Shown: positions 22,031 to 34,000 of the stretch, one piece after another
Numbering within the stretch: position 1 is the first letter of the stretch
Layout: every line of letters begins with the position of its first letter
Origin: Dromaius novaehollandiae
Lineage: Eukaryota > Chordata > Aves > Casuariiformes > Dromaiidae
Length of the DNA: 64,000 bases
NCBI RefSeq assembly: GCF_036370855.1
Contig: NC_088110.1
Location: 19,773,501-19,837,500, forward strand
Reading direction: 5' to 3'
Translations under genes and position numbers: made by a program
Notes under the pieces: generated by a model
Told to the model about the DNA's origin: nothing
Seen by the model: only the letters and a program-made list of their open reading frames with translations
Database searches by the model: none

Positions 22031-24094
22031 AAAAAGAACAAGTAATGTTTGGAAATGTCTACAAATAAAGCCAAGATCTCCTAGTGGGTCCACTGTTAGC
22101 AATTTCTACAGCAGTGTGAATTTTTTTTCCTAATCTACGGTTGCTATAAGTAACTCTTCAACTGCTTACAGCAGATGGAGAATGGAAAAAGATAGTTTCT
22201 CTTTCTTACAGTTTGTTGACTTCATACATTTTAGTGTCATTAAAGCTTGTCAGTCAGTTTATTCTACTATTTAGCACAAGGAAGAGAAAAGCCTTTACAA
22301 AAAAGAAAATACTGTTTTAAAAGCATCAAAATTAGCAACTAGGGTCCTCAGGAAGTGAGAAAATTCCTGAAAGCCCTTTCAGTCATTACTGAAAAATGGC
22401 TTGATTTCAAATAAACAGTGCTCTTTGAATTTAACATTTTGTAGGAAACATGCTTTTTGCATTCTTCTTCAACAGAAACACTTTTGTATTTTAATAGCTT
22501 TCTTATGCTAGAAGTCAGCATGGAAAATTCACAGTATAATGGGTTTTTTTTCACTGTTTGCCTTTGTGCAGCTGGCTGAGGTAATTTAACTAATTTAAAT
22601 AGTTTAAGAGCTTATTTAAATAGTCACATATGCTAGTGTGCAAGAGAGAAAATGGTGCACATTGCTGTATGATCTCAGCTTGTACGCTTCCAAAGGGAGT
22701 CATGGAAGTGCGTAATGAAACCTCTCCTTGTCTCAGGGGTCCCTGCAGGTACAGAAAGCTGCCCCCATCCCCATGCCCGTGGAAGTGAAACTGACCCCAA
22801 CAGGTATGACAAAGCCACTCCAGGGACTTGGGAGAAGTGTTAGCTGTAACGTCAGTTATATAGATTTTGGATTCCACAAATCCATTCGCTTGCTGGTTTT
22901 TGTTTGCCTTTTGCATAGTTCTGAGGAACTTGGACAAACTCACAAAAGAAAAGTCTGTACATAAGCATTGTTTTTAAGGAACTGTGAGCCTTTCACTTAG
23001 AGCCAAGACTTGTTAATCCTTGTTCAGTTATAACTGCCTGCCTGAAAGGCTGATGTAGCAACCACCCTTACAGCACATTATGTCCCAGTGACTTAAACTA
23101 AAACATATTCACCAGCTAAAATGAGACTTGCAAAACAATTGTGTTTTGCAAGCTTTGACTAGAAATCAGTGACAAAGCTTTCTTAATATTTTCACACCCT
23201 CACTCCAAGCTGCGATAAAGCTATGAATAACTCCTTTGTTTGTGAACTCTCTTGCGTCTGTTGGAATAAGTCTTTCATTTTTCACAGAAATGTTTTTAGG
23301 GGGCCCTGCAGATCTCTTATAGAGTCCTAACTTGCCCTTATGAATTACGCCAGATGGTGGCCATCAAGAGAAAGTTTCTGTGGAAATGCATTGTGCTATA
23401 TAAAACACCACAAAAGACAATGATGAATTCGCAAAGAGATCCTTCAAGGTTTATTAATATTTTCTGTTGTTGGAAGTAGAGGCAGGTGAGGTGAAAGAAA
23501 ACTGAAGCATATTTTGTTAAAAGTTAATAGATGTTAATAAAAAAAAAGTGGCCTGTATTGAGTTTCTTAAGAGAATCTTCTAGGTAATATTCACCACTCC
23601 TAAAAATAGAAGCCTTTAAAACCATCTCAGCTTTGGTAGCCTCATCTCAATGTACTCATAATGACTAAATATTTTTTTTAAATCTAAGCTTACATTTATA
23701 AATTATATGCCATTTCGAATGCTTAGCTTTATATGCCTAAATTTTTGTAGATCAGGGTGATGAGTAAATGCCATGGTTATCTAACTTATACAGGTGCAGT
23801 AGGCTTGCCTTGATACCTTTGAAAATCAGCCTTTCCTACTCCGTATTAGGCACCCAGCACTGGAGGCTGTTTTTGAAAAATGGAAGCCTGATTTCTTGTT
23901 CAACATAATCAATAGCTCTATAGCTACAGCTCAGGCTCCCCTGCATCCAACCGCAAATGTCTCCATGACCAACTGCTACTATTAGGAGAAACCAGCTTGT
24001 TTGTAAGAGTTTCTTATTTCTGAACTTCGGTCTCCCAGCCCTGAGGAAAAACAGTTCCAGAGTTTCACTGGGCTTTTGGAGAGCTTGGTGCAAA

Positions 24095-24175
24095 CAAGGA
24101 GGAGGCGCACTTTACCTCCACTGACTTCAGAGTGGTCCTGATTTGTACCCTAGTGCAGATCAGAACTGCATCATG
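24095..24175. repeat. Ancient interspersed-repeat relic
   Basis: The phrases acctccactgacttcagagt and gatttgtaccctagtgcaga follow the same degenerate pattern as the relics near 20.85 and 25.7 kb (ctccactgacttcagtgg, then tgatttacaccagtg). Assigned by eye. Confidence 0.4.
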
Positions 24176-25639
24176 GCAGCCTAACAAGGTCCTGTGCTTC
24201 AAAAAGTCATTGCAGCACAGCAGAATAGCTTGAAAATATTCTAACACAGGCCAGAAAGTAACAGACTTGAAGAGTTAGGGAAGTGAAGAGCTGCCAATGG
24301 GAAGGAATAAATCACAGTCGCATTCATTTTGGCTTTTGTTCATTTGCCTTGAGGAACAGCAAGTAAATTTACTCTCTACAGGAGGATATTACCATCTTTA
24401 CATTCCTGAACATTACTGAATGCTATGTATAGATTTTATCAGGAACACAAATATGCCTCTTCTATGAGTTGAACATTCATATAAATTGAAAATTGGTTTA
24501 CATTACTTAGCCTTTGAGGTAGAAAAAAGATGATTTTCAGGTATCACTAACTTCAGACAAGATTGTGAGTGGTCCATTTTAGTCTATGTCACATGCAGTT
24601 CTGCTGTGTGAGAACTCCCTCTTGAAAAGTTCAGTTCATTTTTACTCGAATAGGTCAGAAGTACTGAGTACTGAGCAGACTTCTGGAATGGGATGGAGAA
24701 AAGCCCCTAGCTACAGCTACTTCTTCCAGCTCTACAGATGGCTTTAGAAGAGGCTGTCTGCCAGTTGGTTTAAGAAGGTGGATCACGATCATGCTTCCTT
24801 CCTAGCTGCTGTCCTGGGCTGCTTGTCCTGATAGTGAGGCCCAGCTATTTGCTGACTCAAAAACCTGTTTTTGTTTGTTCTAATGTCTAATTTTCCGTAT
24901 GGCAACATAGTGAACTTATCAGTGAGCCCTGCCAAGCTGCAATTGAGATGTTATCTTATATAGGAAAACAAGGAAAATAATTCTGACTGGATGGCTTATC
25001 TTTATAGGTCACAATTAATTTAGACATCCATGCCTGGGATGATGGGGTCGAGATATAGATAAGTAGGACTATGTTCAGGAGTTGCTAGGTTGGACCTAAC
25101 TTCTGTTTATAGAATGTATATGGTTACACTGTAGCACAGATGTTGCCTGGATAAGTCCCTGAGGATTTTCTCATACGAACTGTCTTTCCGGAAATATCTA
25201 ATATTGTCTTTGGGCTTATTGCTTAAGTCTCTTCAATTGCCATATGGCTCGTGCCTTAGTACATCCCCCTTCCCCAGTTCCTATGTTTTATTGCATCCCA
25301 CAGCAGAACTCTGACTATTGGGAAGGAGACAAAAAGTGTGCCACGTAAGACCACAACAGTAATGGAGCCTGTTATTGACAGCTAGAGTTAGCCTTGAACT
25401 CACATAGAAAGTAGCAGAGCTGTCTGAAACATCTGCTGACACCTCATGTGTTCTTATCATCATGGCTCACTAAGTGGCACAATTTAGATGTGCCATTATC
25501 TTAATATCTTAATAAGAGAACTATGCTAGGGATTCAAGGTACCCTATTTGGATGAAACATTAACTGTTGTTAGATAGCAAATGGACTGAGCTGTTCCTAG
25601 CCCATACAGCAAGGCAAAAAAGATTGCATGAATCTGAAC

Positions 25640-25710
25640 CCACAGCCGTCACAACTCCACTGGTATCTCTGCAGTCAATCCTGATTTCCATAAGTGTAAG
25701 CCTGGTCAGC
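25640..25710. repeat. Ancient interspersed-repeat relic
   Basis: The phrases actggtatctctgcagtcaa and ctgatttccataagtgtaag resemble the same repeat as at 24.1 kb. Confidence 0.35.
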
Positions 25711-28700
25711 CTTGCAAGGCAATCCAGCTTCCATCTCTTGTTTGTTTTATTTAATTTTGTTATGTGTTTTTCTTCTGCTTATTATGAGCTATAACTGAGC
25801 TTACAGGACAAGAAAACAAAAAACAAAACTGGATTACAGATTGCTTCCACTAATAAAAACAATGCCTATCCCTTAAACAGTGTCTTTCATCAATAGACTG
25901 TAAAGCATGTTACAAAAGAGGTCAGCTTCACAGTCCCTGTGATGAGACGACCAGAGATCCAGCTGTCTGCCTGTTCAGGGACACTGCCTTTGTGTTAAGC
26001 AACCTACAGTCAGGTACCACCTGACTAAAAATAGAAAATGATTCTTTTTAGTTTTTCTTTTATGTTCTACCAAAGATGTGCGATAGGCTAAAAGGCAAGA
26101 TAATATAGAACAACATTAATTTGTCTTACTGTAAATGTTTGTAATACCATTTTTACAGCCTCAGCCATGGAACCTAATGCTTACCTCTATATTGTCACTG
26201 TGCCCATTTGGAAACACGTTGCTGACTGTACACATATTAAATATAAAAACAAGTAAATAATCTGGTGATGTTGAAAGCTGCAGGTAAGGTTATACAAGTC
26301 TTATGGTGAGGAAGTTTGTGTGGGTACTGTTTGAATGTCTAGTGTTTAAATGTTTGGGCGTTTACATGTTTGGACATTGTGATGACTGGGTGAGCTCAGT
26401 CTGGTTAGACACTACTGTGGGTTGAGCAGCAGTTTTGTGCCTGAGCACTTAAACAATGCTAATTCTAAGTTAAATCATGTTTTTATTTAAATTATGAAAT
26501 CAGTATTTCTGGTGATTTCTGTACACAAAATGACAGCAGTAAAAGAAAAAAAGTATTTTTATTCGTTACAAAAACATATTAAAACCTCCAACCTTTGATT
26601 TCAAACAATACTGACAAACCTGATCAGAATAATGTATTGAAACTATCATTATTTAATTTGAACAAACTATATTAATAGTTTGTATATATAGTTGTACTTG
26701 GACAGCACAAGGGAACATACATAGTGATGCTGATTGTATTTCTTCTGAAAGGAGATCATGTCAATAAGACAATATTTAACAAAGATAAAGGTTAGAGCTC
26801 ACATGTCCTAGCACAGTGAGATAGCAATCAGTCTGATTTCAGCAAGAACTACTCTAAGTTCATATCTGCTTTAATATTGGAGTCTTTATGTGGTAATAAC
26901 AGATTATGATAGTTAAAAACCTGACCTTTGTTAACGGGTTTGAATTATAACTTGAATTTTATAATAGAAAGGTTGAGATTAAAGTAAATTAAATAAGTAC
27001 TTCTACTTCAATATAGAGATAAGGAATAATATTGTTCTCTCTCTGCTCCATAAGGCAAAGATCTGCTTCTTGTATAGATAAACCAAAAGTAGAAAGGTAG
27101 ACATATGGCAATTACATTATCATTATAATAAAAGCTTAATTAATCGGCAGTTAGAGCTGTGCAAAATACTTACATATTTACATACACAGAAAGCAAACAT
27201 GATTACAATTTTACAATAAAGCAATAAGACTCTTAAAGCTACTCTGCCTTGGGAAATTTTGTTTTCATTGTCCAGCAGAAGTGGAATGAATCTGTTTTAA
27301 CAACAGAACGGCTGCTGCTGATGAGAGATTTTAGGATTTGAGAGGTTTTATGCCTGAGCTTTGTCAAGCTTATATCTCATGTTCTTATTAGAACTAGAGT
27401 GGCTGGACTATTTCTTGAGAAAAAAAGAAGTGTTTGGGTTTTTTTTCTTTTCTTGCCATGTTGGTGCTTGTTTGACTTTTTATGCACTGAATCAAACCAA
27501 AAAAATAAACCTTTTATCCAGCACTTAGGTAACTCCTGTAGGACACTGGCTGGATACATCTGACTAGGTGGCTTTCACTCAGCTGTTACATTTAGGAAGC
27601 TAGAAAATGGATGATGTGTCTGACTTCAGAAGATTCTTAGTGGAATCCAAGCTCTAATCACAGAGATGACACCCTAAATGTCATCCCCAGCCTTGCATGG
27701 CCACAGGATGCAACCAGACCAAAGCAGAGCAAGGCAATGCTGTGCTCCAAAGATGTCTTCATGGCCCTTCACCACTAGACAGTTTCTGTAAATGAGGTCG
27801 ATTCAAACCGTGGGATTGAATCTTTTGCATTAAGGCTTTTGTTTTCAATATCCCTTACTAGCAAGAGTCATGAAGGGTACAGTGCAGAGACAATGTAAAG
27901 AAACTGTCACACAGCTAGTAGGGCACTAACCATGAAACATGAGTTTGCCTTTTGTGTTCCATTAAGCCCGTGAAAATTAGTTCATTGCATTTGAAAGTTT
28001 CAGAGGCTACAAAATATGGGTCTCCTCTCTACACCCTTTGTTTGCAAAGAACAGCAAAAAAGGACCACTTCTACTAGACTGTAGATCCTGTTTGCCTAAT
28101 ATAAGTACTTCTGCAGTAAGACTGATAGATGCCTTTTGACTACATTCATGATTTCATCTTACAGCTAAGATCTTTTCCTTCCTCTCTCTGAAGTTGTGAA
28201 CAGGTCTGTTCTCTCTTCTTTCCTTCATTGCAAACTATTCAATTATATGGCTTCACTAACATGGCAAAAATCAAACACTATAGAAAGCTGTCTATTCTTC
28301 ATACACACAGAACATTCTCTCCAAGTTTATAATGTTTTGTTAAACATTATATGTAGGAATTATAATGTGCCTGGTAAACCCAAGATCAGAGAGTTGCTGA
28401 GTGTGTCTCCTAAATCCAGAAAAGGTTATATTTCCTGTAGGCCCAGTTCCCTTTTCTTACTTCTTCTTTGTATTGTTCTGTACAGGAAGTTTGAGCCAAA
28501 GCCAAAATGCAGACCTGAAAACATTAATAGGAACACTATCAGATTCACCATAAAGATACACAGTTTTGTGCTGACAAAGAGCTTTAGCTCTTAGGGAGGA
28601 TCCTATTGGCAAAACTAAGCTCTTTCTTTTCTGATGGAATATCAAAATAAATTAAAAGAATAGTAGGAGTAGAAAAGTTTTCTTGTATGTTCTCTGTTTT

Positions 28701-29570
28701 CTCTAGAACATGGAGCTCCATATTCTCTCCGTGTGCTCTCCCAGCAAACAAGTGTTTCTACAGAGGGGGAAGACACTCTGTGAAGTAATTTAAATAGAAA
28801 TGTCACCTATTCATATCCACTTCCCCTGTCAATTAAAAATTACTGTTGTAAATAAATATTTTTATACTGCTCCATTTCAACATAAAAAGGGGAAAACTAC
28901 ACAGTTAGCAAGAAAATTAATCTCTATATCTTACTAAGATGCTTATCAGTCATTAGCATGAATGAAAACAAAAAATGACATGTGTTTTACTGGTAAATAA
29001 ATTTGTCCATGACAAGCAGGAGAAATGAACTTTGCAAGGCTTTCTTAGTTAAGTTTTATAAAATATGGGTCAAAACCTTAAGTGCATAGATGCCTGAAAC
29101 ATGCTTGGGTTGATTTCAAAAGTTGATGGATATCTGTAGCTCCTTGTTCTTCCATTCAAACAACTTTTAACAAGGTTTCCAATGATCTTATCTTGGATGA
29201 AACTTAAGGTAGATGGACAGTCATGGTGAAGAAAGGCAAAAGTGTTTTGAAGTAGTATTTTTTGTTGCCTGCTTTCTGTTTGGAAATCTGCTTAGTGCTG
29301 CTACAAATTAGACCACTCGCAGAACTTCTATTTTAATGAAGTACAGGCCAAATAATTAAAACTGCAGCAATAAAAGCTGTGGTCATGTCAATGGTAAGGA
29401 TACACTGAAAAGAACATGTTAAAGCAAAGCAGAACATCATGGATAGAGAAAATGTCTCCATGGCTTAGTGGAAATAAAAATCAGACAACTTAGCTTTCTT
29501 GCCAGACCCTCTCCAGGCTCTGGCATTGCTGAAAAATCCCTTACTTGGGTCTGTGTTTCCAAAAACTCTA

Positions 29571-29674
29571 CATATGTATATATACATACATGCATATATG
29601 TGTGTGTGTATATATATATACATATATATAGGTGTGGGTATTTATCAATATATATCTGTGCATGTGTACATATG
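29571..29674. repeat. Imperfect TA/TG/CA-rich simple repeat
   Basis: About 100 bases of alternating purine-pyrimidine sequence (atatat, tgtgtg and catacatg runs) in the intergenic region. Confidence 0.9.
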
Positions 29675-30863
29675 TGAACTTTGACCCCTTCATCTACTTC
29701 AGCCTTAAAATTCATCCTGGCTCAGTCCTGCTGTTTCTTTATTGATACTACAGACTCTAGCAAAACCCATGTATTTTCTTTTTTGTCTGGTTTCTTATTT
29801 TTGTTATCTCTTGCTTCTGTCAGTGCTTTCCAAATAGAGAAAAACACATCCTGTTTTGAAGATCTCCCAAGGTGAAGATAAGCCATCAAACAGACAACGG
29901 GTAAGGAAGAAAGGAGCAATATATGTGTGTGACAAGTGAGTCTCAGCAGTCATGTGTAACATAGATTGTGGTTTAAATAAAATAAATATGTCTATGTATA
30001 AAAGATCAGTCACCTTTAAGAAGTGATGTTAAAACATTTTGGGAACAACAGTGATTTAGCTAAAAAAATCGGATTTTAGGGTAGTCTCACATGAAATTGC
30101 ATAATATATAACTGTGCAAAGAATCTTTTTATCCTTCATGTTCAATGGAGCCTATGATTTGCTCTGCAATCACATGCTTTATATTGAAATAATTCTTTTC
30201 CTAGAGGATTTTAAAATTACCAACATTAAACTCAGTTAAGTACCTTATCTTGAAACAAAAGCAGTGAAGTTAAAAATCCCTCTTACTTTTCATGATCCCT
30301 GCCATGCTTACATAGAGACTCCAAAGAGCTGATAACTAGGTTCTCTGTGCATGCAGGTCACATATGGGAGAATATGTTATAGTGTTTATATGTGAAAAGA
30401 TGTTCAACTCAAAATGTGCTACTCTAAAACAGCTTGTCTATAAAGAAAGAAAGCACATATGACAGTTCAAGGATGGTATTTTGTTAATTCATAGAAAAGC
30501 CCAGTTTAAATTTCCACAGGATGGAAAGGAAAGTGTGAGACCCTGCTCTGAAATGTTTGTCACTCCCAAAAAGCCAAGTTCAGAATAGCAAGTAAAGATT
30601 TCTTTTACTTTTCTCTCCCTGTCTGCCAAATGGGGCAAGCACCTCTAAACAATATGTAAAATTTATCTGAAATGCTGAAGGTGAGGTTTCAGATTCATTC
30701 TTCCTGACTCCTTGGGTGTGTGTGACTGCTTGAAATTGGCTTATTTTGAGCAAAAAGGCAACTGAGTTACATTTTTCTTACTCTTCCTTTGAAACGGTGA
30801 AAGAGTTAATTTTATTGAGAAAGTGCAAGAATTATAGTGTATGTGTTAGGGATTAAAGATCGG

Positions 30864-30874
30864 CTATTATAAAT
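30864..30874 (+). promoter_or_regulatory. TATA-like / near-MEF2 element upstream of BCO1
   Basis: The string CTATTATAAAT contains a TATAAAT core (30868-30874). Its first ten bases differ at one position from the MEF2 consensus CTAWWWWTAR. A second TATA-like string, TTATATG, lies at 30928-30934 just after the DR1 site. Which of them sets the start site cannot be told from sequence; MEF2 co-operation with PPAR has been reported for human BCO1. Confidence 0.35.
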
Positions 30875-30909
30875 TGTCAATCTATAAGCCAACAGCCACT
30901 AGCTAGAAG

Positions 30910-30922
30910 TGCACTTTGACCT
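30910..30922 (-). promoter_or_regulatory. DR1 nuclear-receptor site upstream of BCO1 (PPAR/RXR or HNF4 type)
   Basis: On the minus strand the 13 bases read AGGTCA-A-AGTGCA, a direct repeat with one-base spacing. It lies 112 bases upstream of the BCO1 ATG. Mammalian BCO1 promoters are reported to use a PPAR response element, so the position is meaningful, but no binding is shown by sequence alone. Confidence 0.6.
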
Positions 30923-31026
30923 TATCCTTATATGTAACAGGAAAGAGCTGTTCTTAGCCCAGACAGGAGGGGACCACTGCGACAGCAGGAGCAGCTGGAC
31001 AGGGGACACAGAAAATTTTTAATTAC

Positions 31027-31059
31027 ATGAGCAATGGATGCAATATTTGGTATAAATAA
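31027..31059 (+). other. Upstream ORF overlapping the BCO1 start codon
   Basis: An ATG seven bases before the BCO1 start opens a 10-codon frame ([10 protein letters not shown], stop at 31057-31059) in another frame, running through the true ATG at 31034. Its own context is weak (T at -3), whereas the main ATG is strong, so leaky scanning is expected. It may lower translation if it lies within the mRNA; the transcription start is not known. Confidence 0.5.
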
Positions 31060-31097
31060 AGAAGAACATCCAGAGCCCATAAAAGCTGAGGTGCAAG
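31034..31097 (+). CDS. BCO1: BCO1 exon 1 (start codon)
   Basis: It encodes [20 protein letters not shown] and ends in phase 1 at CAAG|GTAAGT. The ATG at 31034 has G at -3 and +4. Confidence 0.96.
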
Positions 31098-34000
31098 GTA
31101 AGTGAAAGAAAATCTGTTCTAATACGTGTTATTACTTTGGTGTTTTCAAATGTGTAAATATTGAAACAGTTTTCCACTCAAGGCAACACTGAAAAGGGAA
31201 ACTGAGAAAGGGAAAAACAAAAGTGAGTTTTGTTTAAAGGATAGAGCTTTCTGATCTTATTTGTGCCCCGAACTGTGGGATTTTTCTCACTTCATAGGAA
31301 TTTCTGTGTACTTTTCCAGAAAGTTTGTTTGAAAAGGATTCACAGAAGTTGGTGGCGAGGAACCGAAGTCTAGGGATTTAATCTGGTGACACCTCCTCCC
31401 CCATTCTCTGCTCAGAGTTTCAGTTTCTCCTTTCTGTAACCCTTCACTTCCCTCCCTCTGCTTTCAGCTGAGCACATTCTTCCTTGCTTCCTGGAGAGGA
31501 CTGGCAAAACTGGAACTCTTTAGCAATAGTAAATCTAAACAGAAAAGCAGCCCTGATGCCACAGTGTTCTGTTAAAAAGACAGTTCAGAAGGTAATCCTG
31601 TAAAAAATGCAGAGTATCCTCCAGGGAGATAGTTTAAAGTGCCCCTTCTAGGGATGCCCTCTTCCTCACATAGCTTACTATTTTTATTGCTTTTTTATCT
31701 TACAGAAGGGGGAGGCAAAGAGTATTTTTTTAAGACAAATTGTCAGAAAAGCAGTTACAAGGGAGATTTCTTATTGAGAACGCTTATTTAGTTGAGAATA
31801 AATATATGCTGCATTTTTTATGATATATAGAGAAAGAAATAGCAGGCATCAGTACCAATTTTAAAGTCACTTCCCAAGTAGGAGACTAGAAAGACAATTA
31901 CAACTTGTGTGACTTTGTTGTTGTTGTACAGTTTAGTGGCTGATTTTGAAAATACTTTGTTTCAAGTCAGATGAAATGCTTTTTTTTTCTAATTTGAGCT
32001 GTTTTTATGCCTTTCTAAAATTTTTCACTCCAGATGAAAACTTACTATTGTAACATTTGGAATTATTTTCAGCCAAAGCCATTTATCATATCTGATCCGT
32101 ATAGAAGAATGGTTTATTCCAGCACAGACTGCATATTTCAGAAATTAAAATAAATTTTACAAAGAACTCTTTCATCCCTAATGACAATTCACCATTTTCC
32201 AATTTTGACAACTAAAGGGAAGCTTGACCTCTTTAAATATTTAGCTAGCTCTGGGCTCCGCCAGTATTTTGGCTGTTTTGTTATTCAATACGTACACTGT
32301 AAATATGACCCCACACTACTAACATCAGTCATAGTTTAACCCTTGCTTTCCTAAACCTTGTATATCCATGTGATTGTATGAGACAACTCCATTGCTATGA
32401 TAGCTAATAATCTTCCAAATATTTAGAGATTTTGCTGTGTCACTTTTGTGACTGCAGGCAGTACGGAGAAGTATCATTATTGCTACTTTACATAAAAGTC
32501 TAAGGCAAAAAGATACTAGGTCCAGACCTTAAAAGCTATTTAGGTATTTTAGGATGCTGATCGGTACCCAGTGTGATTTACAGAAGTTCTTAAATCCTTA
32601 ATTGCCACTGAGCTGAATTTTCACCTGAAACCCTTACTAGATGTCCCTTTGCACCATGCTTTTTATCCTGCTTTTTTTTTTTTAATGCCAAAAATGACAC
32701 TGGATTACACCAGAAGTTTCAGAAGCTGCACCAACTCTCCTGTGCACAAGGGGGACTTTCTTCCCTGTTTATCTCTCCCAGTGAATTGTTTTACTGGCCT
32801 GCGCTGGAATGTTTTGAGCATCTTTATTCTGATAGAGAGAAATAATCTCCATACAATTTTTAGCCCCAGATCCAGCAAGATGTTCTCTGAATTGCAGAAA
32901 TATCTGCTTTTTCTTGAATGATGAGTCCCTAATCAGAGGACAGTTTTACTGGGTTCAAATCCTCCCTGTGTACAAGACCTCAAATGCAGCAGAAGTATTA
33001 CATTTTTGCTGAGTGATAGGAAAGAATGATTGCAGCAAGACCACGTGCAGTCAGCCCAAACTCAGCGAAAGCACAGATAAAAAGGTTCACTGGGACATGA
33101 CCAGCAGTTCATTTTTACTGCACGGATTTATGGTCATAAATAGCATTGGTAGGAGCACAAAAGGCCATGCTCACTACACTGCAGTTACCTGAAGTGTTGG
33201 AGAAATAGCAGAGACTACAGTGTTCTATTTGCAAATAACAGAAAGCTGTAGGAAGGGAGGGTACAAGAAGTGAAATACTTGTATTTTAAGGCATATAAAC
33301 AAGCGAAATTTGTTCAGTATTTAATTTTCTCAGCTTTGCATGCCTAATGACGTTCTTTGAATTTTGTTATTGTGTGTGTCAAATGGTAGCTTCATTTATT
33401 TCTTGTAGGAATTTGATGTGGAACATTTTGTATTCAAACCTTGACAGGACTTATATATTTTCAGTATAATATTTCTATCCTTTATTTCTGTTTGAAACAC
33501 CAGCAATAAGATTAGTGTCAGAAAAGCACCACTGAAATGACACTACATTATGTTGTGTAATTTAATTAATGAAATTGTTACTGGAATTCATTTAGCCTGA
33601 AGTTTAAATTGATATATTGAAGGCCAATGCAAGTCATATAACCTATAAAATATGCTTATTTCTGATAAGCCCCAGCTTTTCCTGGTATGAGTAAAAGGGT
33701 TTAAATGGATTCCTTTAAAATCTGAGTTCAGGAAAGAAAGGTCCAGCTCTATTTACTTCCTGATATTTAGCAAATTACATTCCAGCAATCTCATATTTTT
33801 GGTGCAGAATGTTACTAGTGCCATGTTTTTGAGCAGGTCATATTTTAGTTAGACAAAACTCCAATATCACTATATGCTTTTAAAAATCTTGACTTACACG
33901 CATAGTCTGTCTGCCTATATGAAATCTGTGCCCTTTGGAAAACTGTCCTATAGCATGCTCATCACCTAAATGAATGGATATTGATATGTCCTTTTTGTTT

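Larger units (their letters stand above)
19858..30860. other. Intergenic region between divergent PKD1L2 and BCO1
   Basis: About 11 kb of AT-rich, CpG-poor DNA separate the two start codons. No open frame here has a recognisable domain, splice-phase support or codon pattern of a gene. It contains several ancient interspersed-repeat relics (near 20.8, 22.0, 24.1 and 25.7 kb), a 17-base C run and a TA/TG-rich repeat. By position it is where regulatory elements for PKD1L2 or BCO1 would be sought; in human, common variants upstream of BCO1 in this interval associate with carotenoid levels. Confidence 0.8.
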
